Origin: Sphingomonas sp.
GTDB lineage: Bacteria; Pseudomonadota; Alphaproteobacteria; Sphingomonadales; Sphingomonadaceae
DNA: 64,000 nucleotides
Direction: 5' to 3'
Assembly (NCBI RefSeq): GCF_013812825.1
Contig: NZ_JACCSU010000076.1
Coordinates: forward strand, 16,058-80,057
Position 1 is the first letter of the stretch. Every line of letters begins with the position of its first letter. The translations under genes were made by a program, and so were the position numbers. Shown here piece by piece: positions 1 through 9,770 of the stretch. Under the pieces are notes generated by a model, which was not told the DNA's origin, did no database searches, and worked only from the letters and a program-made list of their open reading frames with translations.

Positions 1-2
1 GC

Positions 3-1949
3 TGTTTCGGCCCCGAGCCCGTCACGGTCTCGTTGGCGAAGGACATCGTCGCGGTCATCGGACCTAACGCCGCCGGCAAGACAGCCCTCCTGCAGGCGTT
101 GGCGAAATTGTTCGGACTGACGCGCGCGCAGCGTACCGTCCAGCGCTCCGACTTCCACATTGGCGCACAGGAGAGTCCTGACAACATCGCCTCCAAAAGC
201 CTGTTCATCGACGTTCTAATCGCCTTCCCCGAGCTGATCGACGGAACGGCGACCTCTGAGACGATCGCGCCGCCTTTTCGGCACATGCAGATCGAGAGGA
301 CGGGCAAGGCACCAGTCTGTCGACTCCGGCTCGACGCTAGCTGGGAGGACGACGGCACGCTCGAGGGTGAGGTCGCGCAGCAGCTTTCCTGGGTCGACTC
401 TCTCGACGAGACGCCGGACGAGACAGTCTGCCACCCTGTCGCAGCCGCCGATCGCGGCCTCATCCAGCTTTATTATACTCCCGCGAGCCGTGATGCGGCG
501 GCGCAAATCCGCGCCAGTACCGGCGCGCTCGGTGCGCGGCTGCTGCGGGCGATCGACTGGTCTTCGAAAACCGAGACCGCGGTCGAAAAGGCCAGCGACG
601 AGCTGGCCACGGCGTTCGAAGCCGAAGCCGCGATCAAGGCGATCAGCGACGCTCTAAAGGCCCGGTGGAGCGATCTCCATGACGAGGTGGTCGACACCAA
701 GCCACGGCTCAGCCTTGTCAGCCGGCGCTTTGATGAGATCGTCAACAAGGTGGCGGTGCTGTTCGAACAGGGGCCCGACGGGCGCGAACGGGGCCTCGAT
801 GCACTGAGCGATGGCCAGCAATCACTCTTCTATTTCGCGCTGGCCGCGGCGGTGTTCGACCTTGAGCGGCAGGTTGTCGCCGCGAAGGTTGAAGGATTCA
901 TGGACGATCAGCTGAAAATCCCGGCCTTGACGATCCTCGCGATCGAGGAGCCGGAGAACCATCTCTCCCCCTTCTTCCTCGCCCGAATCGTCCGGCAGGT
1001 GCGCTCGCTCACTGAAGAAGGCAGCGCACAAGCGATCATCACCAGCCACTCGCCGGCGGTGCTCAGCCGGGTCGATCCGCGCGAGGTCCGCTATTGCCGC
1101 TGCGCCCCGAAGACGCGAGTGACGTCGGTCAAGTCCATCAAGATGCCACGCGGCAGCGACGAGGAAGCCAAGTTTGTGCGTGGCGCCCTCCTCGCGTATC
1201 CCGAGCTTTATTTTGCGCGCTTCGTCATTCTCGTCGAAGGCGATTCCGAGCGGATCGTGCTGCCGCGTTTGGCCGAAGCACTCGACCTCCTAATCGATCC
1301 TGCTTTCGCAGCGATCGTGCCCTTGGCCGGCCGTCACGTTGTTCATTTCTGGCGGCTATTGAAGGGTCTCGGCATTCCGCACGCGACCTTGCTCGATTTG
1401 GATCTTGGCCGCTCCGGTGCCGGTTGGGGCCGGGTCAAGAATGCGATCGAAAGTTTGGTCGAGTTCGGCGCCTCGAAGTCGGAGTTGCTCGACACTAACT
1501 CCGGCGTTCTCAGCGACGAGGAGTTCGCCGAGATGCATGATTGGGAATACACCGAGGACCATAAGACGCTGCAAACCTGGGTCAGAGACCTTGAGCCATA
1601 CGGCCTCTATTTCTCAACGCCGCTCGATCTCGATCTTGCCATGCTGAAGCGGTTCCCGGACGCTTATCAAGCGACGATTCCGGCGGGAGGCGGGCCGAAG
1701 ATGACTGCCGAAAAGGCGGCTGAAGCCGTGCTCGGGACCGCGGGCAAGGGGATCAGCATCTATACCGGTCCGCTCAAGGACTATCCGGCGCTGATGCCAG
1801 CTTATCGATATCATTTCCTCACCCGGAGTAAGCCGGCGACGCATCTAGCGGCGCTCACCCATATTAAGGACAAGGCGTTGAAGGCCGACATGCCGCCGAT
1901 GCTGAAGCGACTGCTGACCCACGTCGAAAAAGAGCTGCGGCGGGACTGA
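3..1949 (+). CDS. gajA: Gabija-like GajA: OLD-family ATPase with TOPRIM nuclease domain (5' end cut by window)
   Basis: ATP-sensing DNA nuclease, probably anti-phage. The frame is open to the window edge and residues upstream of the first possible start (TTG at 33) still look like an OLD N-terminal strand, so the true start lies outside. Numbered from base 3: Walker A GPNAAGKT at about 20-27, an LSDGQQS signature near 268, Walker B with LAIEEPENHL near 312-321, and ITSHS near 346. A C-terminal TOPRIM domain follows with FVILVEGDSER near 407 (catalytic Glu) and LLDLDLG near 464 (DxD). The ATPase-TOPRIM order with a UvrD-like helicase 2 bases downstream is the class 2 OLD/Gabija arrangement. 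At over 640 residues it is somewhat longer than the usual GajA (about 580, from memory). Family assignment is firm; the Gabija label is inferred from context. Confidence 0.8.
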   Translation, partial: CFGPEPVTVSLAKDIVAVIGPNAAGKTALLQALAKLFGLTRAQRTVQRSDFHIGAQESPDNIASKSLFIDVLIAFPELIDGTATSETIAPPFRHMQIERTGKAPVCRLRLDASWEDDGTLEGEVAQQLSWVDSLDETPDETVCHPVAAADRGLIQLYYTPASRDAAAQIRASTGALGARLLRAIDWSSKTETAVEKASDELATAFEAEAAIKAISDALKARWSDLHDEVVDTKPRLSLVSRRFDEIVNKVAVLFEQGPDGRERGLDALSDGQQSLFYFALAAAVFDLERQVVAAKVEGFMDDQLKIPALTILAIEEPENHLSPFFLARIVRQVRSLTEEGSAQAIITSHSPAVLSRVDPREVRYCRCAPKTRVTSVKSIKMPRGSDEEAKFVRGALLAYPELYFARFVILVEGDSERIVLPRLAEALDLLIDPAFAAIVPLAGRHVVHFWRLLKGLGIPHATLLDLDLGRSGAGWGRVKNAIESLVEFGASKSELLDTNSGVLSDEEFAEMHDWEYTEDHKTLQTWVRDLEPYGLYFSTPLDLDLAMLKRFPDAYQATIPAGGGPKMTAEKAAEAVLGTAGKGISIYTGPLKDYPALMPAYRYHFLTRSKPATHLAALTHIKDKALKADMPPMLKRLLTHVEKELRRD

Positions 1950-1951
1950 GG

Positions 1952-3856
1952 ATGGCGCTGCTCGCCCGCCGCGTCCGCTCGGAGGATTGGCAACCGATCG
2001 GCGTCGACGAACTCGAAGCCAATGCGATGAAGGTCGTCCGCTCGGCCCACAATCGTTCGGTGATCGCTGGCCCTGGCGCTGGAAAGACGGAGCTATTGGC
2101 GCAGCGTGCCTCGTTTCTGCTCCAGACCGGGGCCGCGCCGCCGCCGCGGCGTATCCTAGCGACTAGCTTCAAGAGCGATGCCGCCAGGAACCTCGCCGCA
2201 CGCGTGTGGCAGCGCTGCCACCGCAACCATGCGCTGCGCTTCGATTCCCTGACCTTCGACGCCTTCGCAAAAGGGCTGGTGGACCGGTTTGGCCAGGCAC
2301 TGCCCAAGCGCTGGCGGCCCCGTCCGAATTATGAGCTGATGTTTCCGAACGACCCGATGTTCCGGGGATTCCTCGAGCAGGAGGCGAGCTCCCCGCCCAA
2401 ATCGGTGGGCACGGAACACGACATCCGCGCGATCCGCGTCAAATCCTTCGAGCGGCGACACCTCCTTGGTGCGCGGCTGCCCGAAGCCGGCTGGTCGAAG
2501 CCAACGCCTGCTCAATGGGCGGCCGACCTATTTTGGCAGACCTCACTTCACAAGGGAAAGCAGACCTTTCTCTCCTTTCCCATGCTCGGCCGGCTCGCGG
2601 AGCTGATCCTCCGCCTCAATCCGATGGCGACGGAAGCACTTCGCCTAACTTACTCGCACCTGTTCATGGACGAGTTCCAAGACACGACGCAGGTCCAATA
2701 TGATCTTGTGCGAACTATTTTCCTCGGCTCCGATACGGTGGTCACTGCGGTAGGCGACAACAAGCAGCAGATCATGCGCTGGGCGATGGCGATGGACAAT
2801 CCGTTCGCGGCTTTCAACGCGGATTTCGACGCCATCCAAACGCCGCTCTACAACAATTACCGTTCGTCGCCTGACCTTGTGCGCATCCAGCATATGCTCG
2901 CCAAGGCGCTCGACGACCGCGCGGTCGAGCCAGTCTCGAAGGCGGCCGCGACCGTTTCCGGAAAGAGCTGCGCGATCTTCGATTTTTCATCGCCCGAAGT
3001 CGAAGCCAAGAAGCTGGTCGGATTAGTCCAGTCAGAGATGAAGACGCACGATCTCTCGCCCCGGGATTTCGTGCTGCTCGTCCGCCAGAGGGCGGTCGAT
3101 TATGCCGAGGTGTTGGAGCCAGCCTTCCGGAAAGCGGGCATTCCGCTCCGTAACGAGGCTGGCCTGGTCGGAGAGGTGATGCTGCAGGACCTTCTCGCCG
3201 AGGAAGCTTCGGAGCTGCTGGTTTCGATCCTGCGTCTGGCCATGACCAGTCGTGCGGGTCGACATTGGAGCGAATGCCAGCATATGCTCGGACTGCTGCG
3301 AGGCATCCACCCGGAGGACGACGCTGCACAGGCGAAGTTCGCCAAACTGCTCGACACCTTCGTCTGCCAGCTTACGAAGACATACGAAGAGCCACCGGAA
3401 TCTCCCGAGGAGGCGCGCGAGTTGGTCGGTGACGTCCTCGACTTCGTCGGGCGCGACCGGCTGATCGCGGTCCATCCGGCTTATGCTCAGGGCGACTGGT
3501 TCGACAAGGTGATCGAAGCCGCGTCGCTCCACCTTTATGCATCGTCGGAGGATGCGGCGAGCTGGAGCGAGGCGCTCGATACCTACGAGGGGCTTCAGGC
3601 GGTGCCCTTGATGACCATCCACAAGAGCAAGGGCCTGGAATATCACACGGTGATCTTCGTCGGATTGGACGATGGCGCGTGGTGGAGCTTTGACGCAGAT
3701 CAAATCGAGGCCACAGCTGGTTTCTTCGTTGCCTTCACCCGCGCCAAGCAGCGCGTCATTTTCACCTATTGCCCAAGCCGTGGCGGCCGAACCAAGATCG
3801 CGACTCTTTATCAGCTGCTCGAGAAAGCCGGCGTCACCATCAAGCAGGTCGCCTGA
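1952..3856 (+). CDS. gajB: Gabija-like GajB: UvrD/PcrA-type SF1 helicase
   Basis: SF1A-type DNA helicase, 634 residues. Visible motifs: Walker A AGPGAGKTE near 39-47; motif II MDEFQDT near 239; motif III VGDNKQQ near 267; NNYRSSPD near 301; motif V TIHKSKGLEYHTVIF near 555; motif VI FVAFTRAKQRV near 591. All helicase motifs look intact. The ATG lies 2 bases after the stop of the OLD nuclease, so the two are probably co-translated. In Gabija the helicase partner is thought to respond to DNA ends and work with the GajA nuclease; that role is inferred here. It is longer than typical GajB (about 500, from memory), so a Gabija-related subtype is possible. Confidence 0.8.
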   Translation: MALLARRVRSEDWQPIGVDELEANAMKVVRSAHNRSVIAGPGAGKTELLAQRASFLLQTGAAPPPRRILATSFKSDAARNLAARVWQRCHRNHALRFDSLTFDAFAKGLVDRFGQALPKRWRPRPNYELMFPNDPMFRGFLEQEASSPPKSVGTEHDIRAIRVKSFERRHLLGARLPEAGWSKPTPAQWAADLFWQTSLHKGKQTFLSFPMLGRLAELILRLNPMATEALRLTYSHLFMDEFQDTTQVQYDLVRTIFLGSDTVVTAVGDNKQQIMRWAMAMDNPFAAFNADFDAIQTPLYNNYRSSPDLVRIQHMLAKALDDRAVEPVSKAAATVSGKSCAIFDFSSPEVEAKKLVGLVQSEMKTHDLSPRDFVLLVRQRAVDYAEVLEPAFRKAGIPLRNEAGLVGEVMLQDLLAEEASELLVSILRLAMTSRAGRHWSECQHMLGLLRGIHPEDDAAQAKFAKLLDTFVCQLTKTYEEPPESPEEARELVGDVLDFVGRDRLIAVHPAYAQGDWFDKVIEAASLHLYASSEDAASWSEALDTYEGLQAVPLMTIHKSKGLEYHTVIFVGLDDGAWWSFDADQIEATAGFFVAFTRAKQRVIFTYCPSRGGRTKIATLYQLLEKAGVTIKQVA

Positions 3857-4217
3857 CGAGATTAAGGAGGCTAAAAACGGCCGGATCTTTGAACCTTCGC
3901 GGATCGGCTACCGTCCGCACGCGGGGCGGATGCGTTGAACCAGCTCTCGAGCAGCGAGTTTTTCCAGGGCACCCGGAGTTCAGGCAATCAATTAGTGTGA
4001 GAGGCCCGTGAGCCGTACGAAAGATCTGCATGTCGACCTGATGAACCTCGAACAGGACTGGCTGGATTTCCTTGAGGACTGATGACCTACTGATGTCTCT
4101 GGCTCGCTAATTCCTCTGCGCGGGCTGCGCGTGTTTGGCCGATGGTGAAGGGAGGCCCCGAACCGTCGTTAGACGTGACATCACTCATCATTAGATGTCG
4201 GAACAGGCGCACCTACT
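3857..4217. other. Intergenic space between convergent defence operons
   Basis: 361 bases between the stop of the plus-strand helicase and the stop of the minus-strand DUF4011 helicase. No conserved gene or strong rho-independent terminator was seen. It contains a short GTG ORF (4008-4082) that may be a remnant. Confidence 0.5.
4008..4082 (+). CDS. Possible 24-residue ORF or gene remnant
   Basis: GTG-initiated ORF whose product ends in an acidic-aromatic tail (EQDWLDFLED), preceded by a weak GAGAGG six bases away. The product is hydrophilic with no recognised family. It may be the remaining end of a decayed gene at the junction of two defence cassettes, or chance. Confidence 0.18.
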   Translation: MSRTKDLHVDLMNLEQDWLDFLED

Positions 4218-7200
4218 TCAGCTGGTCTTTACTAGCGCGGCCTTAAGGCGTGCCTGCAAATCCGGACCCACGCGTTTGAATCCTAATAACTTTGCTGCCG
4301 TCCGGATCAATTCTGCGTCATCTCCGCCTGCGTTGTCCTCACGAGCGATCCGCAGCGCCTCGCGGATCTCAAGCATTGAGATGGATGACGCTTTTAGCGT
4401 TGCGCCACTCTCCTTGGATCGATCGCGCACTGGCGGGGCCGCGGCTTGCCCATCAGTGAAATAGAAATTCTCTTCCGATCGAAGGTGGCTAGCGCGCATC
4501 ATTGCGGACGAAAGCGCTCGTGCAGTCGCGCCAATAATGCGCGAGCCCGCCTTCTCCTTCCCGAAGCTGGAAGCGATCCGCCGCCCGACTTCTTCTAAAT
4601 GGATAGGACCTTCAGCTTCTACAATTTCCAGGGCGAGCTGAGACAGGAGCCACGGATGCGCTTCATGTGGTTCACCGTATTTCCGGGCACATTGCGCTCG
4701 TTGATAGAACGGCATCTGGCGGGCCACGATTTCGGGAACCTCGATGATGGCAGGAGCAAATGTTACTTCCGCGCTTCCATGTTGGGGCAGGTTGGCGCCG
4801 GTCAATCGGATCCCGGCGTCGTTTGCTTCGTGAGCAGCAGTCAATGCAATTCTAAGGCGTTCGATTTCCTGCGCGCGCTGGTAAAACCAATCCGTGCTCC
4901 AGATGCGATGGAACTGCCATCCAAGATGCTCCAAAACATCCTGGCGGAGTCGATCCCTTTCCCGTGCCCAAAGGGCACTGTGGTAAGTCGAGCCATCGCA
5001 CTCCACCGCCAGTATATAACGGCCAGGGCGATCAGGGTGACGGACGCCGAGATCAACACGAAAGCCTGCTGAGCCGACCTGTGCATCGGCCAAATAACCG
5101 AAGCTTCGGATTACATCTGCGACATCCTCTTCAAACGGAGTGTCCGCATCCAATCCAGTCAGTGATTGCTCATGGATGTAGCCACTCTTGGCGAATTCCA
5201 GGAAGCGCTTAAGGATGCGAGGACCCTCACCACTGGTTCGACTGAGATCAATGTCGCCGGGCTCGAAGGAGGTAAAGATTTCGCATCGCGCGCGCGCTCG
5301 CGTGAACAGAACGTTGAGACGGCGTTCGCCCCCTTCGCTGTTCACGGGTCCAAACGTCATGCTGGTGAGCTTGCCGCCGGGCACTGCCGGCCCATAGCCT
5401 ACACTAATTAGAATGACGTCGCGTTCGTCGCCCTGGACGTTCTCAATGTTCTTGACGAACACATCCTCTGATTGGCCCTCACGCAGGAACCCATCCAGGA
5501 CCGGGTCTGAACGTCGCGCTAGCTCAAGCAGCTCAGTGATGAGATTGCGCTGCGCAAAGGAGAATGTAACGATGCCCAGAGATAGGGTGGGGTTCTCTCG
5601 TGCGTGCTCGGCGACCCGCGCAACGATTGCTTCGCCTTCCTTGCGATTGTCCCGCTTCCCGCCCTTGTCATAGACTCCATCGACCCGATTAAAGCAGAGC
5701 CCGTAAGCCGGATCCCGTTGCAGGGGTGAGGGCGGCAGGATCAGTCCGCTTTCGTAGAATTCTCTGTTGGACACCTCGATCAGCGACGGATCCCGTGAGC
5801 GGTAGTGCCAACTCAACATTCGCGAGCCAAGCCCACGAGCCTCGCAAAGCGTCAGAACGCTTTCGAGCGCCCCAAGCTTTGCGGCTCCTCCAAGCAGATC
5901 CTCGTCATTTTCACGTGAAGGAGTTTCTGCCTCCTCCTCTTCGCTGATCAACCGATCGAAGAAGGACGAAGGCGGCAATTGCTTCTTGTCGCCGACCACA
6001 ACAATTTGACCTACCCGCGCAATCGCCCCCAAAGCATCCTCCGGGCGCACCTGGGACGCTTCATCAATGACAAGCAGATCAAACGTCAAAGTGCCGGGCG
6101 GCAAAAACTGAGCAACCGAGATCGGGCTCATCAGCAGAACCGGCTTGATCCGCTGAATTGCATTACCTGCGCGCTCAAACAATCGGCGAAGGGCGATGTG
6201 ACCTCGCTTCTTTCCGATCTCACCGCGGATGACCCTCATTTCGCCCATTGCGCCTTGTGGTACCTGGGCCAGATGGCCGGCTAGAACTTCGGTGACGTTC
6301 TCCGACAAGCGCTCTCGTTCTAACGCGGCAAAGTTAGCGACAAGGTCATGCCGCTTTTCGAGTGCGAGGTTGCGAAGCGGTTCCGACTGGGCGATGGCCA
6401 GGCGCCAAAGAGCCTCTGCCCGCGCGAATCTAAATTCCGTGATGGCAGCATCAGCGGTGAGTTCGCCGGCATCAATTCGCTCGGTGAGTGCGCTCAGTTT
6501 TTGCCCAGCAAGTCTCGAGCGCAGTCGCGAAACCTTGGCCCAAAGACCGTAGCGCTCCGTCGTGTCGCTCATCAGCTTGAGACGCGTTGCGATCGCGGGC
6601 AGCGGGATATCCTCGACGGTGGTGCCGCCTAACGCAATCGGGTTAAACTGAAGTTGGTCAAATCCACGAGTTACCGCCGTGATCGCGGCTTGCTCGACAC
6701 TGGCAATTTGTTGCCGCAGGTCGGACAAACGCCCTGGCTCTTTCGCCAAACCCAAGCTGGCAACACTATCGTGAGACAACGCGGAATCCGAAAGCCGCTG
6801 GCACCAGCGCGCGATGGTCAGGAGCCCTGCAAAGTCGGTTTGTTCGCCCCGCCACTCGTCATCAAGGCATCGGCTGAGATACTCCTGGTCATGGTCCCAG
6901 GCGCGCTTCCGTGCACCGACGTCGAGAATCTGGTCGACGAGTTCGATGCGATCGGGGGCCGTTTTTGGGAGCGCTCGCTTTAGAAGTCCCGCGAGCTCTC
7001 TCGACGCTCCTCGATATGCACGTCCCCACCGAGCGAAAAAAGATTCTGCGCCAGCCGCCAAGGGTCCGCGCAGCCGAGCAACAGGCGTTTCAAAAGCGTG
7101 ATCGACAAAGGTTTCCACTCGCTCGTCCCGAATCTCCTTCCAGGCTCCTCCGGCTTCAAGTCCCTCGCAGAGCCGATCGAAGTCAGCCACTCCGAGCATG

Positions 7201-8921
7201 GACACTGCAATGCCTGCAGAATTGCCGGGAAGCTCCCCAAGGCGCCCAAGGTGATCGCGAAGAGCTGGCAAGCTTCCAAATGTCTCGGGGAAATCGAGCT
7301 TCAGCTCGACCTTCAGATCCCGGACCAGCGCTAAAAGCTCCTCCACGATCGCACTCGCACCACTTAGCTCGGGCTGGAGACGTGAAAGTTCGACCGGCTG
7401 GATGTCGAGGTTCTGCACACCCTCGAACGGATGCGGGCTCCCACCCATCTCGGCCACGAAATCGACATATTGACGAATATCATCCGCGATGGCGGCCTCG
7501 TCCTCGCGCGAAATGGAGATAAATGAAGTGCCGTCGAGAGTTGGTGGCGGCGCACCCATGCCCAGGAATCGGGATTGTCGACCCAGCACCGAAAAGCCCG
7601 ACTCGCCGGTGTCACCAATCGGGCGATGCAATTCCTCAGCCAGCTGGTTGAGGCGATCCCGAGCTTCCCGGAGCGCCGTCGGCGGGCCAGGAACCCCGGG
7701 CACTGCTAACCCCGCGTTGAGCGTATATGCCAGCTCGGCAAGCACGGATTTTTTGTTAGCGCTGCGCGAGTGTAACTCCAGACAAACGTCGCGGAGACCA
7801 ACTTTCACCAGCCGATCGTGGACGACCGATAGAGCCGCCATTTTCTCCGCAACGAAGAGGACGCGCTTTCCATCTTTGACGGCCGCAGCAATGATGTTTG
7901 TGATCGTTTGCGACTTGCCAGTTCCAGGCGGTCCCTGGACGACAAGATTCCGGCCCGATCGAACCTCCTCGATGACTTTCGCCTGTGAGGCGTCAGCGTC
8001 GACGACGTGAAACAGCCTCTCTGGTGGGAGTACCTCATCCAGACGGTCATCAGGCCCAAACATCGGAGTGTCATTGTCGAAACCCTCATAGAGCAGGCCG
8101 CGAGTGAGTTCGTGATCCGTGAGGGCGTCCTCTGGCCAGGAGCGTGCGTCGAGATCTCGGTACATCAGCAATTTGCTGAAGCTGAAAAACCCTAACTGAA
8201 TGCCGTCTCTATCGATCGTCCAGCGGTCCCTTTGCTCAATCAAGTCCTGGACTTGGTCAAAGTATCTCGTGGGGCACCAATCCTCAGCTACTTCGATGTC
8301 CGGGAGGTTGATCCCGAAGTCCGATTTGAGCCGCTGCTGTAAGGGTAAGTTAGTCGGAAAGTCCTCTTCGCGAAGGCGCAGGTCGAAAGTGGATGTCCTG
8401 GCATTCCTCACAAGCTCGACCGGCAGGAGAACCAAGGGCGCCTCCCGCGGGACGCTTGCAGTCTTGTCCTCGAACCACGTGAGGAATCCCAGGGCGAGAT
8501 AAAGGATGTTGACGCCGCTTTCCTCCTCAGCTGTCTGCGCTTCGCGGTGCAGCTTCAGAAGCTTCTTTTGCAGGGAATCAGGGCCGAGCCGGCTTTCGAG
8601 ATAGTTGTCCGTGTATCGCTCGTCGCCAATCGACTTATCGTCGGTATCGGCGAGCACGATTTCATCTGGGCTTTCGGTCTTGTCGCGTCCCAGCGCCTTG
8701 AAGCGCAGCGCTTTGCCGGCGGACAATAGTTTGAATACTTCGTCTGACCGTTCGTTGACGATATTGAGGACGTTACCACGACTGCTGGCGCGGTTGACGT
8801 GCACCAGTCGGTTTCGCGTTCCGGTTTCGACCAAGCGCCTTCGGACATCGGCAAACATCTTGAGAGCGGAATTTTCGGGCGAGCTGCTGCCAGGCGCGTC
8901 GTCGAGGATAGTGTCAGTCAC
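4218..8921 (-). CDS. DUF4011 - SF1 helicase - Vsr-like nuclease - DUF3320 protein (Hhe-like defence protein)
   Basis: 1567 residues, GTG start at 8921 preceded by a GGAGTAGGT Shine-Dalgarno. Domains in order: DUF4011-like N-terminus (about 20-160, LVETGTRNRLVHVNR); SF1 helicase with Walker A VQGPPGTGKSQT near 325; a long helical insertion; Walker B LVIDEASQ near 950 with VVVGDKKQLPPSSFF; VQGDERDVILISVGYG near 1162; LNVLFTRARAR near 1198; a Vsr/DUF559-like nuclease near 1255-1335 (DLGVRHP, LAVECDGSTYHS, W/H-rich end); DUF3320 near 1375-1490. This architecture matches the single-gene DUF4011-helicase-Vsr defence protein called Hhe, to my recollection. It should unwind and cut nucleic acid. It lies 6 bases after the stop of the PD-(D/E)XK gene at 8928-9713, so the two form an operon. 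Confidence 0.8.
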   Translation of the reverse strand: MTDTILDDAPGSSSPENSALKMFADVRRRLVETGTRNRLVHVNRASSRGNVLNIVNERSDEVFKLLSAGKALRFKALGRDKTESPDEIVLADTDDKSIGDERYTDNYLESRLGPDSLQKKLLKLHREAQTAEEESGVNILYLALGFLTWFEDKTASVPREAPLVLLPVELVRNARTSTFDLRLREEDFPTNLPLQQRLKSDFGINLPDIEVAEDWCPTRYFDQVQDLIEQRDRWTIDRDGIQLGFFSFSKLLMYRDLDARSWPEDALTDHELTRGLLYEGFDNDTPMFGPDDRLDEVLPPERLFHVVDADASQAKVIEEVRSGRNLVVQGPPGTGKSQTITNIIAAAVKDGKRVLFVAEKMAALSVVHDRLVKVGLRDVCLELHSRSANKKSVLAELAYTLNAGLAVPGVPGPPTALREARDRLNQLAEELHRPIGDTGESGFSVLGRQSRFLGMGAPPPTLDGTSFISISREDEAAIADDIRQYVDFVAEMGGSPHPFEGVQNLDIQPVELSRLQPELSGASAIVEELLALVRDLKVELKLDFPETFGSLPALRDHLGRLGELPGNSAGIAVSMLGVADFDRLCEGLEAGGAWKEIRDERVETFVDHAFETPVARLRGPLAAGAESFFARWGRAYRGASRELAGLLKRALPKTAPDRIELVDQILDVGARKRAWDHDQEYLSRCLDDEWRGEQTDFAGLLTIARWCQRLSDSALSHDSVASLGLAKEPGRLSDLRQQIASVEQAAITAVTRGFDQLQFNPIALGGTTVEDIPLPAIATRLKLMSDTTERYGLWAKVSRLRSRLAGQKLSALTERIDAGELTADAAITEFRFARAEALWRLAIAQSEPLRNLALEKRHDLVANFAALERERLSENVTEVLAGHLAQVPQGAMGEMRVIRGEIGKKRGHIALRRLFERAGNAIQRIKPVLLMSPISVAQFLPPGTLTFDLLVIDEASQVRPEDALGAIARVGQIVVVGDKKQLPPSSFFDRLISEEEEAETPSRENDEDLLGGAAKLGALESVLTLCEARGLGSRMLSWHYRSRDPSLIEVSNREFYESGLILPPSPLQRDPAYGLCFNRVDGVYDKGGKRDNRKEGEAIVARVAEHARENPTLSLGIVTFSFAQRNLITELLELARRSDPVLDGFLREGQSEDVFVKNIENVQGDERDVILISVGYGPAVPGGKLTSMTFGPVNSEGGERRLNVLFTRARARCEIFTSFEPGDIDLSRTSGEGPRILKRFLEFAKSGYIHEQSLTGLDADTPFEEDVADVIRSFGYLADAQVGSAGFRVDLGVRHPDRPGRYILAVECDGSTYHSALWARERDRLRQDVLEHLGWQFHRIWSTDWFYQRAQEIERLRIALTAAHEANDAGIRLTGANLPQHGSAEVTFAPAIIEVPEIVARQMPFYQRAQCARKYGEPHEAHPWLLSQLALEIVEAEGPIHLEEVGRRIASSFGKEKAGSRIIGATARALSSAMMRASHLRSEENFYFTDGQAAAPPVRDRSKESGATLKASSISMLEIREALRIAREDNAGGDDAELIRTAAKLLGFKRVGPDLQARLKAALVKTS

Positions 8922-8927
8922 GGGGAC

Positions 8928-9713
8928 CTACTCCGTCGGCGCGTTGGCGATTGGAGGAGGTTCAACCTTTGCTTGTTTGCGAGATATTGTTGAGACAGCT
9001 TTCTTGACCGTGACCTTGGCCGCCTTCGAAGCATCACCGTCGAGCGCGTCGCGTTTGATCACGAGGTTCAAGAGCATCGAATGAAGTTCCTCGTTAGAGG
9101 TCTTCATATTGAAAAGGCGCTTGAACTCCCGCCGGAGTGTTGAAAGCAATGCGTCGCTCTGCAACAGTTCTGCGACCACGAATCGGTTCAGGATCTGGGA
9201 CTGGCGATGATACTGCTTAAGAACATCGGTTGAGACGTTCTCACGGCACAACATGAAAAGTTTTGCCATGTCATCATTTGCGCGGGACGAGAGTTCCCCA
9301 ACCTCAAAGCAGCAGACCTCGTCCCAGTCGATCGGTTGAGCAAACCTTATCCGATAGACTTTCCAAGTGATCGCATTGGTGAGCAGGATCCACTCAATGC
9401 CGTGATGAGCACCATAGTTGACCGCTTGCCGCAGGTGGTTGTCATTCAAACTCGTCCCGGCCGACTTTACTTCTGCCAGATAGTGAACCTTCTCTCCGAC
9501 CCGGATCGCAAGGTCGCAAAAGGTACCGCGAATCTGCTGCTCGCTCGTGAGCTCCGTGTATTTGTCATATCCAAAGATATCCGAAAGCATGTCCTTCACG
9601 ACGGTGACGGTGTCCGCCTCGGAGATGTCCCGCTCCTTTAGTTTGCGGACGATTGGCTGGTACCGTCGCAGCCCTGCGACCAGTCGGTCTTGCACCTTCT
9701 TCGGGATCCACAC
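8928..9713 (-). CDS. HsdR_N-like PD-(D/E)XK nuclease-domain protein
   Basis: 261 residues. The central region resembles the N-terminal nuclease domain of type I restriction R subunits: FCDLAIRVG supplies the Asp and about a dozen residues later LAEVKSAG supplies the ExK. It is followed by a helical part and a Lys/Ala-rich, disordered-looking C-terminus (KVTVKKAVSTISRKQAKVEPPP). No helicase motifs are present. It is the first gene of an operon with the DUF4011 helicase, only 6 bases apart, suggesting a two-component nuclease-helicase module. Stand-alone proteins of this type are often annotated as type I restriction enzyme HsdR N-terminal domain proteins. The fold is fairly sure; the partnership is inferred. 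Confidence 0.7.
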   Translation of the reverse strand: MWIPKKVQDRLVAGLRRYQPIVRKLKERDISEADTVTVVKDMLSDIFGYDKYTELTSEQQIRGTFCDLAIRVGEKVHYLAEVKSAGTSLNDNHLRQAVNYGAHHGIEWILLTNAITWKVYRIRFAQPIDWDEVCCFEVGELSSRANDDMAKLFMLCRENVSTDVLKQYHRQSQILNRFVVAELLQSDALLSTLRREFKRLFNMKTSNEELHSMLLNLVIKRDALDGDASKAAKVTVKKAVSTISRKQAKVEPPPIANAPTE

Positions 9714-9770
9714 GCTACTCTCTCCTGATTTGTCGCACTTGCCAAGCGGAAACGGGGCAGAGCTATCAAT

